From an uncultured Clostridia bacterium (lineage in GTDB: Bacteria > Bacillota > Clostridia > Christensenellales > Borkfalkiaceae), in contig CALGVF010000068.1 of the NCBI GenBank assembly GCA_937920115.1, positions 1-10,340 on the forward strand: a stretch of 10,340 nt of DNA, written 5' to 3'. A program made the translations under genes and the position numbers. Numbering within the stretch: position 1 is the stretch's first letter; each line of letters begins with the position of its first letter. Shown in pieces: positions 1 through 6,605 of the stretch. Under the pieces are notes generated by a model, which was not told the DNA's origin, searched no databases, and worked only from the letters and a program-made list of their open reading frames with translations.

Positions 1-1456
1 TCATGCCTTTCAAAACGGCGTTTTTGCCGTATTTTTTCCTTATTTCGACCACCGCTTGCTGACGGCTCTTCTCTCGTTTCTCTTCCTCGACTTCCTTTTC
101 GCGTTTTTCGGCGTCGTCGAACAGCGACAACTGCTCGCTTTTCGATAAAAGTTTCGGGTCGTCCTCGGCGAGGACTTCCGCCGCGCATACGACGATTTTT
201 CTCACGAGCAAGTCTTTATCCGTAATTTTCTCGAACAGTTTTGCAAATTCCGAGATAAAAACGGTAGTCTGCGAGGTAAATCTGCCCAAATTAGCCGACC
301 CCGTCGCCTCCTTCGGAATTACTCTGCCGTATCTGTCGATTTTCGTTTCGCCCGAATAGTCGCCGCCTTTCACGTTCTCGACGTCGTAGCAAATCGCAAT
401 GGATATTTTATCGGTGACAAGCCGTTTTTCGACCATTTCCACCGACAGAAAGTCCGCCATTTCCTTAACGATAAGCAACGCCTTTTCGTGAGTATACGGT
501 TCGGCAAGCACCTGCCCCGACGAAATACTGTTCGCCGACGGGCGGTATTTTTTGACGTCCGACACTTTGCAAGGCTCTATTCCCCAAGCGTGGTCGATAA
601 GCAGTTCGGCGTTTATCCCGAAAATTTTATACAAAAGTTCCTCGTTATAATAGTCGGACGGTTTGCCGAGCGAACAACGGGCGATATCGCCCATAGTATG
701 AAGCCCCTGCTCGTTAAGTCGTTTCGCATACCCCGGACCGACTCTCCAAAAGTCGGTAATAGGCTTATGCGACCACAACTTTTCGCGATAACTCTTCTCG
801 TCGAGTTCGGCTATCCTCACGCCGTTTTCGTCTGCGCCGATATGCTTCGCCTCTATATCCATGGCGATTTTCGCAAGGTATAAGTTCGTACCTATTCCCG
901 CCGTCGCGGTAATTCCCGTCTCTTTCAGAACTTCGATAATCATTCTCATAACGAGTTCGCGAGGGGTAAGTTTATATATTTTAAGGTAGTCTGTAATATC
1001 TATGAAAACCTCGTCGATAGAATAGACTATAATATCGTCCGAGGACACGAAACGCTTGTAAATATTGTAGATTTTAACGCTCATAGCGACGTATTTCGCC
1101 ATTTGCGGCGGGGCGACTATATAGGATAGTTCGAGATTTTTATCGGCTTTGAGTTCGGCGTCGACGAAGGACTTGCCGACGAATTTCCCGCCGTCCGTCT
1201 CGGAAAGTCTTTTGCGGTTCACCTCTCGGACTTTCTGAACGACCTCGAAAAGTCTCGCTCTGCCTGAAATTCCGTAAGCCTTTAAAGACGGCGAAACGGC
1301 AAGGCAAATAGTCTTTTCCGTTCTCGAAGAATCCGCCACGACGAGGTTTACCCCCAAGGGGTCGAGACCTCTTTCGACGCATTCGACCGAAGCGAAAAAA
1401 GACTTCAAGTCTATGGCGCAATATATTCTGTTTTTGTCCGCCGTTTTGCTTTCCAT
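1..1456 (-). CDS. Y-family translesion DNA polymerase (UmuC/DinB superfamily, UvrX-like), 3' end outside window
   Basis: Error-prone polymerase that would copy past DNA lesions. Reading leftward from ATG at 1456, 485 residues are visible with no stop; the remaining C-terminus lies off the left edge, and judging by the family probably only a few tens of residues are missing. Catalytic motif I is IDLKSFFASVE with D16 as the metal ligand and F21 at the steric-gate position. Motif III is YSIDEVFID with D148 and E149. The palm and fingers are followed by a helix-hairpin-helix-like thumb (about 233-262) and a little-finger region to about 430. Residues 441-446 read EQLSLF, matching the QL(S/D)LF beta-clamp binding motif, followed by a charged helix. 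The opening AIDLKSF(F/Y)ASVE and the CLAVSPSLKAYGI stretch are typical of a Firmicutes subfamily sometimes mislabelled 'DNA methylase'. ATG 1456 is the only sensible start, since motif I begins by residue 12. No Shine-Dalgarno sequence precedes it. It is divergent from pstS. Confidence 0.93.
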   Translation of the reverse strand, partial: MESKTADKNRIYCAIDLKSFFASVECVERGLDPLGVNLVVADSSRTEKTICLAVSPSLKAYGISGRARLFEVVQKVREVNRKRLSETDGGKFVGKSFVDAELKADKNLELSYIVAPPQMAKYVAMSVKIYNIYKRFVSSDDIIVYSIDEVFIDITDYLKIYKLTPRELVMRMIIEVLKETGITATAGIGTNLYLAKIAMDIEAKHIGADENGVRIAELDEKSYREKLWSHKPITDFWRVGPGYAKRLNEQGLHTMGDIARCSLGKPSDYYNEELLYKIFGINAELLIDHAWGIEPCKVSDVKKYRPSANSISSGQVLAEPYTHEKALLIVKEMADFLSVEMVEKRLVTDKISIAICYDVENVKGGDYSGETKIDRYGRVIPKEATGSANLGRFTSQTTVFISEFAKLFEKITDKDLLVRKIVVCAAEVLAEDDPKLLSKSEQLSLFDDAEKREKEVEEEKREKSRQQAVVEIRKKYGKNAVLKGM

Positions 1457-1462
1457 ATATAT

Positions 1463-1491
1463 ATTATACAACTTTTTTCGAATTTAATCAA
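1463..1491 (-). promoter_or_regulatory. Sigma-A-type promoter of the Y-family polymerase gene
   Basis: On the minus strand, TTGATT (1491-1486) and a perfect TATAAT (1468-1463) are separated by 17 bp. The -10 ends only 6 bases before the ATG at 1456, so initiation at the usual distance would fall at or next to the start codon and give a leaderless message. No Shine-Dalgarno is present. I found no convincing LexA palindrome here. Confidence 0.7.
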
Positions 1492-1495
1492 ACGA

Positions 1496-1523
1496 CTTTA
1501 CGAAAACTTTACATTTGTTTTAC
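1496..1523 (+). promoter_or_regulatory. Putative Pho box: three direct repeats at 11-bp spacing
   Basis: CTTTAC at 1496-1501, CTTTAC at 1507-1512 and TTTTAC at 1518-1523 repeat with exactly 11-bp periodicity, separated by A/T-rich 5-mers. PhoB/PhoP-type regulators bind tandem direct repeats one helical turn apart, often in place of a good -35. The array ends 33 bases before the pstS -10 and lies in the pstS direction of transcription. The regulator is probably the response regulator encoded at 5934-6605. Binding is inferred from the repeat pattern and the position upstream of pstS. Confidence 0.72.
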
Positions 1524-1533
1524 AAAATTCGGA

Positions 1534-1562
1534 CTGTTAAATTTTTTCGACGGGGGTATAAT
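1534..1562 (+). promoter_or_regulatory. pstS operon promoter
   Basis: A perfect TATAAT lies at 1557-1562. At 17-bp spacing the -35 position (1534-1539) reads CTGTTA, only 3 of 6 matches to TTGACA. A strong -10 with a poor -35 directly downstream of a repeat array is what an activator-dependent Pho promoter looks like. The leader would be about 27 bases and carries AGGAG at 1581-1585. Confidence 0.65.
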
Positions 1563-1595
1563 AAGGGCGTAAAACGAAAAAGGAGATAAAAAGAA

Positions 1596-2561
1596 ATGAA
1601 AAAGAAAATTATGGCAATCATCGCCTCGGCGATAGCATGTGTTTCCCTCTTCGCATTCGCGGCTTGCGGAAACAACGACAGTGGCAACGGTAACAGCGAA
1701 GCAAAAGAAAAAGACATCACGATAATTGCGAGAGAACAGGCGAGCGGCACAAGAGAGGCGTTCGATAAAGTCGTAACGGACGGCAACGGCAACTACCTCA
1801 ATATGAAAGACGAAAACGGCAAAACCGTATACGCCACGACTTCCAAGGCAACTCTTTTAGACGGAACGGGCGCGGTTTTATCCTCGGTAGCGAGCGACGA
1901 AAACGCAATCGGTTATATCTCGCTCGGTTCGGTAGACGATACTGTCAAAGTAGTAAAGGTAAACGGAGTTACCCCGAGCAAAGCGACCGTTTTGGACGGA
2001 ACGTACTCTATACAGAGACCTTTCGTAGTAATGACCAACAAAGCGGTAACGTTGACTCCGCTCGCAGAAGACTTCCTTAAATTCTTAAAGAGTTCGGAAA
2101 TGCAGGCGGTTTGCGACGCGGACGGCGTAATATTCCTCACCGACGAAGCGAAAAGAGCGAACGAAGGCGAAACCCCGATAGCGGTCGGAACGTTTGAAAA
2201 ACTCGCGACGATTCCGAGCGGAAAGATAGTACTCAGAGGTTCGACCTCTATGGAAAAGGTTATCGACGGAGCGGTCAAGGCTTATGCGGCAATCTACGGA
2301 GTAGAAGCGGGCAACATAGTAGACAAACAACTTCAAGGTTCTTCGGTCGGTAAATCCGAGGCTAAGAAAGACACCGTCGGAAACGTAATCGGACTTTCCT
2401 CTGCGGCGGTCAAAGACGAAAAACTCAACAGTTTCAACCTCTGTCTCGACGCGGTAGCGGTAATCGTAAACAAGAAAAACGACAAAGTAGAAAATCTTAC
2501 GATAAAGAACCTCTACGACATATACACGGGAAAAATAGTTAAATTCTCGGAAATTAAATAA
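1596..2561 (+). CDS. pstS: PstS-like phosphate-binding lipoprotein, circularly permuted
   Basis: Extracytoplasmic solute-binding protein of the phosphate ABC transporter, 321 aa. A lipoprotein signal (KKK, hydrophobic core, FAAC with C24 as the lipidated cysteine) is followed by a short Ser/Asn/Gly-rich tether. The two PstS halves are in swapped order. Residues 41-181 hold what is normally the second half: ITIIAREQASGTREAF, then DENAIGYISLGS (101-112) and RPFVVMTNK. A linker (about 182-208) joins this to the normally first half: GKIVLRGSTSMEKV (209-222), LQGSSVG (246-252), NVIGLSSAAV (263-272), AVAVIVNK, and NLTIKNLYDIYTGKI (300-314), ending KFSEIK. In ordinary PstS the IYTGKI segment runs directly into the SGTR segment. 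Start ATG 1596 has AGGAG 10 bases upstream. First gene of the pst-pho operon, behind the Pho box. Phosphate specificity is inferred mainly from the operon; other oxyanions are possible. Confidence 0.92.
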   Translation: MKKKIMAIIASAIACVSLFAFAACGNNDSGNGNSEAKEKDITIIAREQASGTREAFDKVVTDGNGNYLNMKDENGKTVYATTSKATLLDGTGAVLSSVASDENAIGYISLGSVDDTVKVVKVNGVTPSKATVLDGTYSIQRPFVVMTNKAVTLTPLAEDFLKFLKSSEMQAVCDADGVIFLTDEAKRANEGETPIAVGTFEKLATIPSGKIVLRGSTSMEKVIDGAVKAYAAIYGVEAGNIVDKQLQGSSVGKSEAKKDTVGNVIGLSSAAVKDEKLNSFNLCLDAVAVIVNKKNDKVENLTIKNLYDIYTGKIVKFSEIK

Positions 2562-2565
2562 AGAA

Positions 2566-4404
2566 ATGATCGGTTTTCAGAAGATAAAAGAGAAAATCGG
2601 AAAAGGAACGTTTGCGGCGGCGGCTATCGTGTGTACGATATCGGTCGTCGCAATATTCGGTTTTCTGATAGTAAAAAGCGTACCCGCTTTAATCAGAATA
2701 GGATTCTTCGATTTCCTGTTCGGAAGCGAATGGGCGCCCGACAGAGAAGACGGTTTTACGGGCAATATTTCGGGAAGTTACGGAATATTCAAAATGATAG
2801 TCGGCACGCTCGCCGCAACTACGGGAGCGGTTCTCATCGGCGGCATAATCGGCTACTTCACCGCGGTTTTCCTCGCGTTCTACTGCCCCAAAGCAATCAA
2901 ACGCCCGTTCGCGGCGGTAATAAACCTGCTCGCGGGCATACCCTCCGTCGTATACGGGTTTTTCGGAATAACTTTCCTGCTTCCTTTGCTTGCGAAAATC
3001 GCCCCGAACAACGGCAGCGGACTGCTCGCAACCTCGTTGATTCTCGGCGTTATGATACTTCCCACGGTAGTGTCTCTCTCGAAAACGAGTCTCGAAGCGG
3101 TGCCGAAAACCTATTACGAAGGGGCGGTCGCGATGGGTTCGACAAAGTCGCAGGCGATATTCAAGATACTTTCCCCGTCGGCGAAATCGGGAATCACCGC
3201 GTCGCTTATTCTCGGCACGGGCAGAGCCTTGGGCGAGACGATGGCGGTAATAATGGTCGCGGGCAACTCGGTCGCATATCCCGAGGGCTTCTTCTCCTCG
3301 TTCAGAGTTCTGACGGCGAACATAGTTCTCGAAATGGGTTACGCGGGCGACCTGCAACAAGGGGCGTTGATAGCGACGGGCGTAGTCCTTCTCGTTTTCG
3401 TGCTTTTAATCAACACGGCGTTCAACCTCGTATCGGGCAAAGTCGTTACTTCGGCGGTAAAGCGTTCGACGAAGAAAAAGGAAAAGGCGACGGAAGAAAA
3501 CGACAAACACAACCCCGTTTCGGAATTTTTCAAGAAGTTGAACGACAGAGTAAAAGGCTTTTCGTTCAGTCCGAAATATTCGGAAGCGAAAAAGTATATT
3601 TCCGTAGTTAACGGACTTATAGCGGGACTTATGCTCTTCGTTGTCGTCGGTTTCGTCTTTTATAAAGGCGTTCCCGAACTCGTTAAAAACCCGTCGATTA
3701 TATACGGCAGATACGAGTACGGCAGTAAGAGCGTAACCATACTCCCCTCGATTATAACCACCCTTTACACGGTAGGACTGAGCCTTTTAATCTCCGTTCC
3801 GATAGGCGTCTCGGCGGCGATTTTCTTAAACGAATACGCGAACGCGAAAAACCCGCTCATACGCATAATAAGAGTTTCGATAGACGTTTTAAGCGGCGTT
3901 CCGTCGATCGTCTACGGACTTTTCGGAATGATAACGTTCGTAAAATTCTTCACGGGTTCGTCGAGCATTATCGCGGGCGTATGCACTATCTCGATGATGC
4001 TTCTTCCGACGATAGTACGCTCGGTAGAGGAAAGTCTTAAATCTGTACCCGACGGACTGAGAGAAGGAAGTTACGCTCTCGGAGCGGGAAAAGTGAGAAC
4101 GATATTCAAAATAGTTCTGCCGTCCGCTCTACCCGGAATTTTATCTGCGATAATACTCGCGACGGGCAGAATCGTGAGCGAGTCGGCTCCGTTCGTATAC
4201 ACGATGGGTTCGGTAATATCCGCGACCCCGAAGTCGGTCACCGACAGCGGAGCGACGCTTGCGGTAGCCCTTTATAACCTTTCGAGAGAGGGTTGGCATT
4301 TAAGCGAGGCTTACGCCGCGGCGGTAGTTCTCATAGTAATAGTACTTCTTCTGAACCTTTTAGCGGAAGTACTCGCCACAAAATTGCAGAGGAAAACAAA
4401 ATGA
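2566..4404 (+). CDS. pstCA: Fused PstC-PstA phosphate ABC transporter permease
   Basis: Integral-membrane channel of the phosphate importer, 612 aa, about the sum of a PstC and a PstA. The N-terminal half (about 1-295) is PstC-like. It has a first TM at 17-37, permease segments from about 75, the INLLAGIPSVVYGFFG motif at 119-134, and the EAA coupling loop EAVPKTYYEGAVAMGS at 177-192. It also has the GTGRALGETMAV motif at 217-228. A charged cytoplasmic linker (about 296-343, many K/E) leads into the PstA-like half. That half has a TM at about 350-367, the IDVLSGVPSIVYGLFG motif at 439-454, the second EAA loop ESLKSVPDGLREGSYALGAG at 489-508, and ATGRIVSESAPF at 532-543. Both halves keep the SGVPS/AGIPS signature and an intact EAA loop, so both should contact PstB. 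The gene begins 4 bases after the pstS stop with no clear Shine-Dalgarno, suggesting translational coupling. It overlaps pstB by four bases (ATGA). Confidence 0.95.
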   Translation: MIGFQKIKEKIGKGTFAAAAIVCTISVVAIFGFLIVKSVPALIRIGFFDFLFGSEWAPDREDGFTGNISGSYGIFKMIVGTLAATTGAVLIGGIIGYFTAVFLAFYCPKAIKRPFAAVINLLAGIPSVVYGFFGITFLLPLLAKIAPNNGSGLLATSLILGVMILPTVVSLSKTSLEAVPKTYYEGAVAMGSTKSQAIFKILSPSAKSGITASLILGTGRALGETMAVIMVAGNSVAYPEGFFSSFRVLTANIVLEMGYAGDLQQGALIATGVVLLVFVLLINTAFNLVSGKVVTSAVKRSTKKKEKATEENDKHNPVSEFFKKLNDRVKGFSFSPKYSEAKKYISVVNGLIAGLMLFVVVGFVFYKGVPELVKNPSIIYGRYEYGSKSVTILPSIITTLYTVGLSLLISVPIGVSAAIFLNEYANAKNPLIRIIRVSIDVLSGVPSIVYGLFGMITFVKFFTGSSSIIAGVCTISMMLLPTIVRSVEESLKSVPDGLREGSYALGAGKVRTIFKIVLPSALPGILSAIILATGRIVSESAPFVYTMGSVISATPKSVTDSGATLAVALYNLSREGWHLSEAYAAAVVLIVIVLLLNLLAEVLATKLQRKTK

Positions 4405-5183
4405 AAAAGAACGATATAAACATTAAATACGGCGGTGACGTCAGCGTAAAAAACGCAGAATTGTGGTACGGCGATTTCAAAGCCCTTAAAAACGTTTCGA
4501 TAGAAATTCCCGAAAAAAAGGTCACGGCTTTCATAGGACCGTCGGGCTGCGGAAAGTCCACCTTTTTAAAGTGCTTCAACCGTATGAACGACCTCGTCGA
4601 GGGCTGTAAAATCACGGGCGAATTCAAAATCGGCGGTCGGGATATTTACGACAAGAACGTAGACGTCAACCTGCTCCGCAAAAACGTGGGCATGGTCTTT
4701 CAGAAGCCCAACCCCTTCCCGACTTCCATATACGACAACGTTGCGTTCGCCCCGAGAACTTTCGGCATAACGAAAAAAAGTCAACTCGACGAAATAGTAG
4801 AAACTTCGCTCAAAAAAGCGAGTATTTGGGAAGAAGTTAAGGATAAACTTTCCAAAAACGCCCTCGGAATGAGCGGCGGTCAGCAACAGAGACTCTGCAT
4901 AGCGAGGTCTCTCGCCGCAAACCCCGAAATACTTTTAATGGACGAACCGACTTCCGCACTCGACCCCATTTCCACGGGAAAAATCGAGGAACTTATGGAA
5001 GAACTCAAAAAGGAGATTACCATTATAATAGTAACGCACAATATGCAACAGGCTACGAGAATAGCCGACAAAACGGCGTATTTCCTGCTCGGCGAACTTA
5101 TCGAATACGGCGACACCGAAAAGATATTCTCGTCGCCCGAGGATAAGCGTACCGAAAACTACATCACGGGAAGATTCGGCTAA
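4401..5183 (+). CDS. pstB: Phosphate ABC transporter ATP-binding protein PstB
   Basis: Cytoplasmic ATPase that powers phosphate import, 260 aa, the usual PstB length. Walker A GPSGCGKST at 46-54, Q-loop QKPNPFPTSIYDN starting at Q101, ABC signature MSGGQQQR at 157-164, Walker B LLMDEPTSALDP at 178-189, and H-loop H213 in VTHNMQQA. QKPNPFP and the C-terminal TENYITGRFG are hallmarks of PstB. The frame is open further upstream to an ATG at 4293, but that would overlap pstCA by over 100 bases. ATG 4401 sits in a standard ATGA stop-start overlap, has AGAGGA 8 bases upstream, and gives the expected N-terminus. Confidence 0.97.
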   Translation: MKKNDINIKYGGDVSVKNAELWYGDFKALKNVSIEIPEKKVTAFIGPSGCGKSTFLKCFNRMNDLVEGCKITGEFKIGGRDIYDKNVDVNLLRKNVGMVFQKPNPFPTSIYDNVAFAPRTFGITKKSQLDEIVETSLKKASIWEEVKDKLSKNALGMSGGQQQRLCIARSLAANPEILLMDEPTSALDPISTGKIEELMEELKKEITIIIVTHNMQQATRIADKTAYFLLGELIEYGDTEKIFSSPEDKRTENYITGRFG

Positions 5184-5205
5184 AATTCGATTATATTGAA
5201 TTTTA
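5181..5205 (+). repeat. A/T-rich inverted repeat between pstB and phoU
   Basis: TAAAATTC (5181-5188) and its exact complement GAATTTTA (5198-5205) form an 8-bp stem with a 9-base loop. The left arm includes the pstB stop codon. There is no U tract, so it is not a classical terminator. It could be a weak mRNA-stability element, or chance in A/T-rich sequence. Confidence 0.4.
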
Positions 5206-5235
5206 CTTGAAAAAAGGAGAAAAAGAAGGTATACT

Positions 5236-5889
5236 ATGAGTATAAGAAACAAGTACGAAAACGAACTGAACCTCGTTTTCAACAAACTCGTGAAAATGTG
5301 CCACGAAGCGGAACTCGCAATCGAAAAGTCGATAAACGCTTTGAAAACGCAAAACGCAGACCTCGCGAAAGAGGTTATGGCGGACGACAAGAACGTTGAC
5401 GGCCTCGAAAGAGAAATCGAACAGGACTGTCTGAAAATTCTGCTTCTCGAACACCCCGTCGCGGGCGATTTCAGAGAGGTTTCGGCGGCACTCAAAATGA
5501 TAACCGACCTCGAAAGAATAGCCGATCAGGCGGCGGATATAAGCGAGATTACCCTGCAATTCAAAGGCGAGAAATTCATTAAAAAACCCGAGCATATCGA
5601 ACTTATGGCGAAACTCGTCATAGGTATGGTAAAAGACGGGGTTTTGAGTTATATAAACAGAGACCTCGACACGGCGAGAGGGCTTGACAAACGGGACGAC
5701 AAGGTGGACGAACTGTTCGAGACGGTAAAAGCCGACCTTATCGAACTCATCAAGCGAAACTCCGCCAACGCGGATCAGGCTATTCTGTTTATGATGATAG
5801 CGAAATACCTCGAAAGGATAGGCGACCACGCCGTAAACATAGGCGAATGGGCTGAGTACGCCGCCACGGGGTATCATAAAATAGGATAA
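5236..5889 (+). CDS. phoU: Phosphate signalling regulator PhoU
   Basis: Cytoplasmic helical protein that links the Pst transporter to the PhoR kinase and dampens the Pho response when phosphate is plentiful. At 217 aa it is the normal size, with two PhoU repeats. The first metal-binding signature is DLERIADQAADI (91-102), preceded by the conserved LLLEHPVAGDFREVSAALKM stretch. The second is YLERIGDHAVNIGEW (191-205). Start ATG 5236 has AAGG 6 bases upstream; a stronger AAGGAG lies further up at 5214-5219, too far for usual spacing. It sits 52 bases after pstB and 44 before the response regulator gene, linking transporter and two-component genes in one operon. Confidence 0.96.
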   Translation: MSIRNKYENELNLVFNKLVKMCHEAELAIEKSINALKTQNADLAKEVMADDKNVDGLEREIEQDCLKILLLEHPVAGDFREVSAALKMITDLERIADQAADISEITLQFKGEKFIKKPEHIELMAKLVIGMVKDGVLSYINRDLDTARGLDKRDDKVDELFETVKADLIELIKRNSANADQAILFMMIAKYLERIGDHAVNIGEWAEYAATGYHKIG

Positions 5890-5894
5890 ATCGA

Positions 5895-5916
5895 CGGCAA
5901 CTTTAATTGTTCGCCG
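5895..5916 (+). repeat. Small hairpin between phoU and the response regulator gene
   Basis: CGGCAAC (5895-5901) can pair with GTT-C-GCCG (5909-5916) as a 7-bp stem with one bulged C and a 7-base loop. No T run follows, so it is not a rho-independent terminator. It may affect mRNA processing or balance between transporter and regulator expression; the functional role is speculative. GGAG for the next gene follows at 5923-5926. Confidence 0.35.
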
Positions 5917-5933
5917 CCAAACGGAGATTTTAA

Positions 5934-6605
5934 ATGGACAATCAGACTCTCATTTACGCGGTAGACGACGAAACCTCTATTCGGGAAGTATACAGGTATG
6001 CACTTATAAGTGCAGGCTTTACTCCCGAGTGCTTTTCTTGCGGCGACGAATTGTTCATCGCACTCGAAAAGTCCCTGCCGAGGTTGATTATCCTCGATAT
6101 TATGCTCGACGGAGAGGACGGATACGAGATACTTTCGAGGCTTAAAGCAAGCCCTAGGACAGCGAATATTCCCGTCATAATGGTGTCCGCAAAATCAACC
6201 GAAATAGACAAAGTGAGAGGTCTCGACCTCGGAGCGGACGACTACATCTCTAAACCGTTCGGAGTTTTGGAACTGATTGCGAGGATAAAGGCGAACCTAA
6301 GGAAAACCGTCCCCGTCGCAAGCGTCATTTCGTACAAGGGTATAGTTATAAACGATGACGAAAGGATAGTGACGGTAAACGGCGAAGTCAAAGAACTTAC
6401 GCTTAAACAGTACGAACTTCTGAAACTGCTCGTTTCCGAGCCGCAAAAAGTATTGCAGAGAGATTATCTTTTGGACAAAGTATGGGGCGAAAACTACGGC
6501 GAAACGAGAACGCTCGACATTCACGTAGGCTCGCTTCGGAAAATAATTGCCGACTCGGGAGCGGAAATCGCTACCGTCCGCGGCGTGGGTTATAAAATAG
6601 TATGA
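5934..6605 (+). CDS. phoB: OmpR/PhoB-family response regulator (PhoB/PhoP)
   Basis: DNA-binding response regulator, 223 aa. The receiver domain (about 5-120) has the acidic pair D11-D12, phosphoacceptor D55 in LIILDIML, S85 in the conserved switch position (MVSAK) and K107 in the KPF motif. The winged-helix domain (about 132-223) has TLKQYELLKLL and the recognition-helix region ETRTLDIHVGSLRKI, ending in TVRGVGYKIV. Co-transcription with pst, phoU and a PhoR-like kinase makes it the probable regulator of the phosphate response and the likely ligand of the 11-bp repeats before pstS. The start has GGAG 7 bases upstream. Its stop overlaps the kinase start as ATGA. Confidence 0.95.
   Translation: MDNQTLIYAVDDETSIREVYRYALISAGFTPECFSCGDELFIALEKSLPRLIILDIMLDGEDGYEILSRLKASPRTANIPVIMVSAKSTEIDKVRGLDLGADDYISKPFGVLELIARIKANLRKTVPVASVISYKGIVINDDERIVTVNGEVKELTLKQYELLKLLVSEPQKVLQRDYLLDKVWGENYGETRTLDIHVGSLRKIIADSGAEIATVRGVGYKIV

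Noticed and set aside
488..883. Plus-strand open frame of 131 codons inside the left region
   Set aside because: The minus strand here encodes the conserved thumb and palm of the Y-family polymerase; the plus-strand frame is its shadow.
1505..1523. Possible LexA/SOS box (ACATTTGTTT) upstream of the polymerase
   Set aside because: Only one half resembles GAAC-N4-GTTC and the left half fails. The bases are better explained by the 11-bp Pho repeats.
2631..3611. Long same-strand open frame inside the permease gene (326 codons)
   Set aside because: It is a +1-shifted, Arg/Gly/Asn-rich, low-complexity translation with no family resemblance, while the PstC-PstA frame explains the region completely.
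4293..4400. N-terminal extension of PstB back to ATG 4293
   Set aside because: It would overlap the conserved end of the permease by over 100 bases. ATG 4401 has a suitable Shine-Dalgarno, an ATGA overlap, and gives the normal PstB length.
5203..5877. Antisense open frame opposite phoU (224 codons)
   Set aside because: It mirrors an unambiguous PhoU gene, has no recognisable domains and no upstream ribosome site.
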